NCBI RefSeq assembly: GCF_012926615.1
Contig: NZ_JABBNU010000012.1
Coordinates: forward strand, 62,001 to 126,000
From: Marinigracilibium pacificum
GTDB lineage: Bacteria; Bacteroidota; Bacteroidia; Cytophagales; Cyclobacteriaceae
Length of the DNA: 64,000 bases
Direction: 5' to 3'
Of this stretch, positions 62,931-64,000 are shown one piece after another. A program made the translations under genes and the position numbers. Under the pieces are notes generated by a model. It made no database searches. It saw only the letters and a list, made by a program, of their open reading frames with translations, and was not told where the DNA came from. Each line of letters begins with the position of its first letter. The first letter of the stretch is position 1.

Positions 62931-64000
62931 TTATGATCGTTTCAAATCCTCTATTTCTTCTGTTGTCCTGGCAAGTGGCTTACCTAATAACTTATAACCT
63001 TTTTCAGTAATGAGGAAATCATCTTCTATGCGAATACCTCCAAAATCACGGTATTTTTGAAGATTTCCATAATTTATGAACTCTTCGTTCTTCTTAGTTT
63101 TTGACCAAAGATCAATAAGATCGGGTATGATGTAAATGCCAGGTTCTACTGTCAGGACAAAACCTTTTTTAAGTGCCTTGCCTAACCTCAGTGACTTAAG
63201 ACCAAATTCGGTGCTTTTTGTTAAATCATTGGTATACCCGACATATTGTTCACCCAGATTTTCCATATCATGGACGTCAAGTCCCATCATATGCCCTAAG
63301 CCACATTGGAAAAACATAGTGTGGGCTCCATTCGCAACAGCTTCTTCGGTATCACCCTGCATCAGGTTGATTTGCTTTAGTCCGTCAACAAGAGTTTTAC
63401 AGGCTAAAAGGTGAATGTCTTTGAATAAAACTCCCGGCTTTAATGCCTCGATAGCTGTCAAATGGGCATTTAACACTATATCATAAATTTCTTTTTGCCT
63501 TGAAGTATATTTAGGGCCTACGGGAAAGGTTCTGGTCATATCTCCTGCATAACGCATGGAAGTTTCAGCCCCACTATCACAAAGAAACAAGTCGCCATCT
63601 TGAATTGTATTGCCATGGTAATAGGTATGCAATGTGTTACCATTTATTGTTCCGATAATCGGGAATGATAAATTTCCACCATCTGCAATAGCTTCAGCAT
63701 GTACCTTGGCCACCACTTCAGATTCCTTTATGCCAGGCTTACCATACTTTATTGCAGCCGTATGCATTTTTACCGTTGTGTTTACCGCTTTTTCAATTTC
63801 GATTATTTCCTCATCGGTCTTTATTTCACGGAGACTCACAATAGCCCTGATCAGTTCTACTGATTTATGTTCAGAGACTTTATTTAAAGGAATTGATAAC
63901 CATTCTGCGAGTTTTATAGCTTGTTCTGGTCTGTATGGAGGTAGAAAATGAACTTTCTTTTTAGAGGAAAGATAATGGGTAAGTTCTCTTAATGGTTTTG
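62931..64000 (-). CDS. Aminopeptidase P family (Xaa-Pro) peptidase, partial
   Basis: At least 355 residues; the frame is open to the right edge, so the N-terminus is missing. An apparent GTG start at 63839 is internal, because the open reading continues upstream as protein-like sequence (HFLPPYRPEQAIKLAEWLS). The catalytic pita-bread domain has metal ligands in LFLCDSGAETSMRYAGDMTR, GLGHMMGLDVHDMENLG and FVLTVEPGIYI (key acids D, D, H, E) and GGIRIEDDFLIT. Removes N-terminal residues before proline; cytoplasmic. Confidence 0.93.
   Translation of the reverse strand, partial: KPLRELTHYLSSKKKVHFLPPYRPEQAIKLAEWLSIPLNKVSEHKSVELIRAIVSLREIKTDEEIIEIEKAVNTTVKMHTAAIKYGKPGIKESEVVAKVHAEAIADGGNLSFPIIGTINGNTLHTYYHGNTIQDGDLFLCDSGAETSMRYAGDMTRTFPVGPKYTSRQKEIYDIVLNAHLTAIEALKPGVLFKDIHLLACKTLVDGLKQINLMQGDTEEAVANGAHTMFFQCGLGHMMGLDVHDMENLGEQYVGYTNDLTKSTEFGLKSLRLGKALKKGFVLTVEPGIYIIPDLIDLWSKTKKNEEFINYGNLQKYRDFGGIRIEDDFLITEKGYKLLGKPLARTTEEIEDLKRS

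Noticed and set aside
1-64000. CRISPR arrays, rRNA or tRNA genes.
   Set aside because: No regularly spaced direct repeats with spacers were seen, and no tRNA or rRNA signature was recognised by eye; a tRNA scan would settle it.

Overview
The window is AT-rich DNA from a member of the Bacteroidota, probably a marine or soil gliding type in or near the Cytophagales. Support comes from type IX secretion C-terminal sorting domains, a SusC/SusD pair, a Wzi/RemB-like outer membrane barrel, DUF6252-like lipoproteins, a Bacteroidota-type GlmU-like protein, and promoters of the TTG-N20-TAnnTTTG kind. Family names come from reading motifs; no database search was run.

Positions 1-20547 look like an accessory, defence-rich island. 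It holds an HNH gene cut by the window edge; an XRE/ImmA-type metallopeptidase regulator coupled to a PIN-like toxin; a two-gene ubiquitin-like conjugation operon (Ubl-E2 fusion and JAMM-E1 fusion); a serine resolvase; an AvcD-like antiphage deoxycytidylate deaminase with an overlapping 55-codon ORF; and an IS3-family remnant. A secretion operon follows (lipoproteins, a Spy-like protein, a 1260-aa T9SS alpha/beta hydrolase). Then come a tandem nucleotidyltransferase cassette, a CoiA-like nuclease, a restriction-endonuclease-like protein, and an HNH gene broken by one TGA. Three candidate small RNAs lie on the minus strand. The island ends at 20547 inside comM, which is cut just after its Walker A glycines. 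The last 67 bases start with 5'-TGT and carry three 18-bp repeats at 20-21 bp spacing, the architecture of a Tn7-like transposon end.

Positions 20548-32500 are transitional: the 5' part of comM, gene fragments, three copies of a 235-bp dispersed repeat, a pentapeptide-repeat ion channel split by TGA, small lipoproteins, and a formate dehydrogenase/molybdenum cofactor cluster (fdhD, fdhF/ydeP-like, mobA, moaCB). A decayed second copy of the comM 5' end and promoter lies at 32345-32502.

Positions 32500-64000 are ordinary core genome: gmhA, an MsbA-like ABC exporter, a Wzi/RemB-like barrel, L31, two sensor kinases, a GlmU-like protein, holB, hemC, two cyclophilins, a dTDP-4-dehydrorhamnose-reductase-like enzyme, an AGCS symporter, a WG-repeat protein, a MOSC protein, an orphan SusCD pair, an M43 T9SS protease, an AraC regulator, and an aminopeptidase P running off the right edge. 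I saw no rRNA, tRNA or CRISPR array.
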